Positions 59,856 through 64,000 of a stretch of DNA of 64,000 nt are shown here, piece after piece (position 1 is the first letter of the stretch; the number at the start of each line of letters is the position of its first letter). The notes under the pieces were generated by a model. That model had not been told where the DNA came from. It saw nothing but the letters and a program-made list of their open reading frames with translations, and did no database searches. Position numbers and translations under genes: made by a program. Where the stretch lies: assembly GCA_015698045.1 (NCBI GenBank), contig BLAL01000300.1, positions 808,501 through 872,500 of the forward strand. Direction: 5' to 3'. Source of the DNA: Rhizophagus clarus (Eukaryota > Glomeromycota > Glomeromycetes > Glomerales > Glomeraceae).

Positions 59856-61493
59856 ATGTTTCAAGCCCATTTTGATCGCAATACCTTACACAACGCTATT
59901 CACAGACAATTAAATCTAGATAACGTCGCAGCCTATCATCGTGATTATTCGTGCAATAATTGCTACCCCTCCGAAATACCCTTAACTCCTACATTCCAAC
60001 ACTTTTTAGATTGGATTGTATCTAATTATCCGCTTATAGGATACACCCGATTTACTCAACAACATTTCGAGGAAGTTGCTTATTCAACCGACATCTCGGA
60101 CCTTAATAATACCCTGCAAAATTTATTCTTTAGTATAAGATACGCTGATTTAGAACTTATCGATTATACACTTTTGCGTCAAGACTTTATCAACGCATAT
60201 AATCTAACTAACGGTTTCCAACAAGACCCAAACGAAGTCCTATACCAAGTCAGTGAAACTGCCGCGTCTCCTGAACCAGAAAACTTAAGTGGTACCTCGT
60301 CAGAATCGTCCGAAGAGGACCTACAACAACTTCACATCCCACTACCACCTGTATACAACACACCCAATAACCCAGTTCCATTAGCTCTAGTAGCGAACAA
60401 TAACATGGCACAACCAAACCAGCAAGACTTTCAGCAATTAAGGGCAGCTATCGCTGCGTTGACTCAGGCATTGCCAAATACTAACAATGCCTTGGCCGGA
60501 AATACTCAAGCAATAAATAATCCACCAAGGAGAGAAGGGAGGGTAGCCGAACTACCATACTTCTATGGTGGTAACCAGGACCCGATAGCATGGTTGGAGG
60601 ATTTTACGCGAGCGTGCAATGCTAATGGCATTGCAAACAATCGAAAATTGGAAGTAGTACCGGCATATTTAAAAAGTGCTGCCTCCACTTGGTGGAATGC
60701 TAATCAAGCACTGCCGAATAATGATCCGAATAAGGTTACTGCGTGGACTGGTAACAATAATAACACCGACTTTATTCAGAACTTCCCGACGGCATTCAGG
60801 ACCCAGACCTTGGTCGAAATTTGGACAACCGAGCTTGAGCAAAGACGCCAGCAACCAGGGGAAGACGTTAACACATATGCGGCTGCATTACAAGAATTAT
60901 ATCGAAGGGTTGAAACAAACGCCTTCGTACACCCTGAGGCAATCAAGGCTCGTAAATTCGTTAACGGATTATTACCGGATTTGTATGTTACGGTAAAACC
61001 GCATAATGATCAGACCTGGAACGGTGCTGTTGATAGGGCAAAGGCATACGAATTAACTCACCAAGACCAACATGCGGTTAATGCATATTTAAATAAATTT
61101 GCCCCACCCGGTGCAAGTGCCCAATCTGACGATTTATACAAGGCGATCCAGGAGCTTACTAAGCAGGTCCAACAATTAAGCGCAGGAAACCGGGGAAATC
61201 GAAACAATTATCAACGAATGGCCTCACAGTCAAACAATCGGCCGCAGCAACAAAGTAGAGTAACATGCTATTCTTGCGGTCAACCAGGACATATTGTCAG
61301 ATTTTGCCCAGCTCGAGACAATGGCGTGGTACCCCCTAATAATAATAATAATAGCAGTGGAGGTAACAGTAACGCCAACAGTAGCAACAATTACACTGCG
61401 CCTCCACCATCAAACAGCATAAATGAAGGAATTGCTCAGCTGCAGCAGTTGCTAGCCCAATTGGTGCCTCAAGGAGACCAGTCTTTAAACTAA
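59856..61493 (+). CDS. gag: Retrotransposon Gag polyprotein
   Basis: An intact 545-residue frame from ATG 59856. Gag forms the cytoplasmic particle that packages element RNA. Residues 1-135 are an N-terminal region without known domain, followed by an acidic Ser/Glu patch (about 140-160) and a Gln/Asn-rich linker. The capsid-like retrotransposon-gag domain covers about 225-400 (VAELPYFYGGNQDPIAWLED, STWWNANQAL, IWTTELEQRRQQPGEDVN). A CCHC zinc knuckle CYSCGQPGHIVRFC starts at residue 471 (61266-61307), and an Asn/Ser-rich tail ends at Leu-Asn. The stop codon lies directly after the heptamer T TTA AAC, so most ribosomes stop here while a fraction should shift to pol. Confidence 0.92.
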   Translation: MFQAHFDRNTLHNAIHRQLNLDNVAAYHRDYSCNNCYPSEIPLTPTFQHFLDWIVSNYPLIGYTRFTQQHFEEVAYSTDISDLNNTLQNLFFSIRYADLELIDYTLLRQDFINAYNLTNGFQQDPNEVLYQVSETAASPEPENLSGTSSESSEEDLQQLHIPLPPVYNTPNNPVPLALVANNNMAQPNQQDFQQLRAAIAALTQALPNTNNALAGNTQAINNPPRREGRVAELPYFYGGNQDPIAWLEDFTRACNANGIANNRKLEVVPAYLKSAASTWWNANQALPNNDPNKVTAWTGNNNNTDFIQNFPTAFRTQTLVEIWTTELEQRRQQPGEDVNTYAAALQELYRRVETNAFVHPEAIKARKFVNGLLPDLYVTVKPHNDQTWNGAVDRAKAYELTHQDQHAVNAYLNKFAPPGASAQSDDLYKAIQELTKQVQQLSAGNRGNRNNYQRMASQSNNRPQQQSRVTCYSCGQPGHIVRFCPARDNGVVPPNNNNNSSGGNSNANSSNNYTAPPPSNSINEGIAQLQQLLAQLVPQGDQSLN

Positions 61494-61526
61494 AGGGCGT
61501 ACCTCATGAGGGTGAGCGTACAAGCC
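61484..61526 (+). promoter_or_regulatory. -1 ribosomal frameshift module between gag and pol
   Basis: In the gag frame the last codons read T TTA AAC TAA, a canonical X XXY YYZ slippery heptamer (61484-61490). After the slip, reading continues TTT AAA CTA AAG in the pol frame, which is open without interruption. A stem-loop follows: GTACCTCA (61499-61506) pairs with TGAG-C-GTAC (61113-116/118-121 of the 61 kb block, that is 61513-61521, one bulge), loop TGAGGG; GGC 61496-61498 can also pair with GCC 61524-61526. The spacer is 5-8 bases, the usual distance. The pairing was worked out by hand. Confidence 0.8.
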
Positions 61527-64000
61527 AAGAAACAATTCCCTCGAATCTTACTTTGTTAGAATCATACCCCGCCGAAAGAATAACCCGAAGCAAAGCTAGA
61601 CATGATCCGACTCAAGGACATGTAAAGGAAAAGCAAACGGAAGAAGAATTTCTAATTAAAAACGTGGCCGCTATAAGGAAGCAAGAAACGAAAAATGCGA
61701 AGGAAGTAAAGAGGAAAGGAACTATTACGAAGGTAACGAAAAAGAAAAGAAACCCAGTATTAGCTCCTGTCGAAAGGATGATCGAACCATACACCACCCA
61801 GCAACTATTCGACCAACCCGCTGATATAACTGTAGGTCAATTATTAGCAATAAATCCTAAGTTGCGCATGGCCGTCAATAAAAACCTACGGAAGCCTATC
61901 GTAAGGAAAAAGGATGAGACAACCGAAAAAAGAACCACGGCTAATGAGGAAAAAGATGAAAACGAAGCTACTGAAGTTGAGGACTTAATGGCTATTAACA
62001 CATCCAAGCCAAGTGATGACAAATCCTCGGCTCTCTATTGTGAAGCTTCGATAAAACATATCAAGTTCCCGCTAATCGTAGATTCAGGCTCTGCCGGAAG
62101 TATTATGTCATTGACACTTCTAAAGGACTTGCAGATGGAGATTACCAGAGCATCGAAAACAGTTATGGTCAATGTGAACGGAGAACGGCGACGACCTTTA
62201 GGTGCAGTTTCGGCAATACCCTTAAACATTATGGGACGAATAATACCGATGGATGCTATAGTCACGGATGCAGATTCTTATGCTGCAATAGTTGGAAACG
62301 ATTGGTTAAGAAAAACTAAGGCCAATATAGATTATGGAACAAACGAATTGACCTTGAAATGGGAGGACGAAATTTTACGAGTCCCTACAGAATGTCAGAC
62401 GATGCCGCACCATATTACTACCATTGAAGTGCCCGATATTGAGGAAGATGAAGATGTTGAAGAGGAAACAGTAGAAGAAGAAGCAGACGAAGCAATAGAA
62501 GAATCGGAAGAGGAATACGAGACTGAGGACGACGAAAAGCAACAAGAACAATTGTATTGCAATACTCAATTTATAACGCGGGAACGAGCGCAAGAAATTG
62601 AGCAAGACTTAAAGGAGAATAAATTAATTGAAAACGAATGTTATTACCAATACAAGGAAGTCGAAAAGGGGACGTTCCATGTAGGGGATCTAAACGATGA
62701 ACAACGACGAATGTTCCAGGAATTTATGAATCGGCATGTTAACCTATTCGCGTGGGAGCCTGACGATTTTGGACGAACCTCAGTGGTCAAACATGGCATT
62801 GACACTGGGAACGCGGTTCCGGTTAAACAAAGATTTTATCGAACATCGTACAAAAACCAATTATTCATAAAAGAGGAAATCCAGCGACTCTTAAAAGCAG
62901 GATTAATTGTGCCGTCTAGGAGTCAATGGACTTCGCCAGTAGTAGTCGTTGAAAAAAAAAATGGAAAGAAGCGCTTGTGCGTTGACTACCGGAAGTTGAA
63001 CAAGGTAACTAAACGTGACTGTTACCCTTTGCCTCGGATTGATGATATGTTAGAAACCTTGTCGGGATCCCAGTGGTTTTCGTCGTTAGATTTAGCCAGC
63101 GGATTCTGGCAAGTGGAGTTGGACCAAAAAGACCGAGAAAAGTCCACATTCATTACGAGATTCGGCACTTATGAGTTTACTGTCATGCCGTTTGGACTTT
63201 GCAATGCCCCTGCCACATTCCAACGCCTCATGGATACTGTGTTGCGAGACATCCTTTGGCAATTTGTTGTAGTCTATATCGACGATATAAATGTGGGATC
63301 AAAAACGTTCGAAGAGCACCTGTTGCATTTAGAGCAAGTGTTCTCACGATTGGCGCAAGCCGGATTAAAGTTGAGTCCAGAAAAATGTTTCTTCTTTAAG
63401 GATGAAATACCATTCTTAGGACATGTTGTAAGTCGTCATGGTATCCAAACTGATCCTGAAAAATTAAGGGTTATCAAGGAATTCCCCATCCCTAAGGACT
63501 TGACACAATTACGAGGCTTCATTGCCTTAGCATCCTACTATCAGAAGTTCGTTAAAAACTTCTCGCGCATAGTTGAACCTTTAAATAGGCTTTTAAAAAA
63601 GAATACTCCTTTTGTTTGGGGGAATGATCAAGTCGATTCTTTTGAATATTTAAAGACTTGTTTGATGACTCCACCTATTCTTTCGTATCCTAATTTCGAA
63701 AAACCTTTTATTTTATATACTGACGCCTCCACTTTTGCTCTGGGAGCAATTTTATCTCAAAAAAATGAAGATAAAAAGGAACGCGTTATTGCATATGCTA
63801 GTCGCACTTTAGGCAAGCATGAAAGAAACTATGGAATAACTGAACTTGAATGCTTAGCGGTAGTGTGGGCCGTTAAACATTTTCATCATTATCTGCATGG
63901 ACAGAAGTTTACAGTGATTACTGACCATGCAGCACTACGATATCTTCTCAATTTATCAAATCCGGCTGGACGACTTGGCAGATGGCTTATGTTTTTAAAC
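61484..64000 (+). CDS. pol: Retrotransposon Pol (protease-RT-RNase H), 3' truncated by window
   Basis: The pol frame is -1 relative to gag and open from before 61484 to the window end (about 839 codons). After a basic linker, the aspartic protease appears as PLIVDSGSAGSIMS (active DSG at 62081-62089) and later AAIVGNDWL. A very acidic segment follows (about 62435-62535). Reverse transcriptase motifs are WTSPVVVVEKKNGKKRLCVD, SSLDLASGFWQVELD, MPFGLCNAPATFQRLM, the catalytic YIDD at 63275-63286, and FLGHVVSRHGI. RNase H shows YTDAS (Asp at 63722), TELECLAVVWAVKHF (Glu at 63848) and TDHAALRYL (Asp at 63923). All catalytic residues visible are present. Integrase is expected beyond 64000. Expression probably depends on frameshifting at 61484-61490. 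Confidence 0.93.

Larger units (their letters stand above)
59391..64000 (+). mobile_element. Ty3/gypsy-type LTR retrotransposon, right end beyond window
   Basis: The order LTR, primer-binding site, gag with zinc knuckle, aspartic protease, reverse transcriptase and RNase H is that of Metaviridae-type (Ty3/gypsy) fungal elements. Gag and pol are both fully open for more than 4 kb, so the insertion is young or under selection. Integrase and the 3' LTR lie past 64000. Base composition is clearly less A+T-rich than the surrounding genome. It sits beside TGTCGGTGAAA MITE fragments. Confidence 0.92.

Overview
The window looks like nuclear DNA of an early-diverging fungus, most likely an arbuscular mycorrhizal (Glomeromycotina, Rhizophagus-like) genome. 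The reasons are strongly A+T-rich DNA, short 60-130 bp introns, several F-box genes of the type greatly expanded in that group, an ML-domain secreted protein, a decayed cytochrome P450, abundant mobile-element debris, and a gag protein of a kind I associate with that lineage. The species is an inference from protein style; I could run no search.

Layout. 1-1970: relic of a transposase-like gene. 1971-7353: A+T-rich DNA with no gene seen. 7354-8532 (-): orphan protein with an N-terminal zinc-ribbon-like motif. 13481-16247 (-): complete 12-exon gene for actin-interacting protein 1 (AIP1/WDR1); one intron has the hallmarks of a U12-type AT-AC intron. 16990-17679 (-): four-exon gene model, consistent in every phase but carrying one in-frame stop. 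19109-19372 (-): small secreted ten-cysteine protein. 21456-22038 (+): secreted ML-domain (NPC2-like) lipid-binding protein. 23818-25252: coding-like debris. 26430-27650: nearly pure A+T block. 28962-29713 (+) and 31711-32475 (-): convergent pair of paralogous F-box genes sharing the same intron. 35135-36576: unusual cluster of a short AAGCC motif. 38521-38892: orphan exon pair. 42636-44238: interstitial telomere-like repeat followed by two tandem-repeat blocks. 47009-48511 (-): F-box/LRR-like gene. 49639-50833 (-): seven-exon gene built from a duplicated exon pair. 55345-56558 (+): cytochrome P450 pseudogene. 45506-46297, 57430-58022 and 59311-59345: members or fragments of a MITE-like family with arms made of TGTCGGTGAAA units. 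58249-58384: a second, compact MITE. 59391-64000 (+): Ty3/gypsy-type LTR retrotransposon running off the window, with LTR, primer-binding site, gag, a canonical -1 frameshift module at the gag stop, and protease-RT-RNase H.

How it fits together. Host genes are few and compact: cytoskeleton (AIP1), ubiquitin-ligase adaptors (three F-box genes), secreted proteins and orphans. They sit as islands in A+T-rich DNA filled by decayed genes and transposons. There is no operon-like organisation. The most informative single observations are the AT-AC intron in AIP1, the gag-pol frameshift signal, the TGTCGGTGAAA inverted-repeat family, and the exon-duplicated orphan gene at 49.6-50.8 kb.
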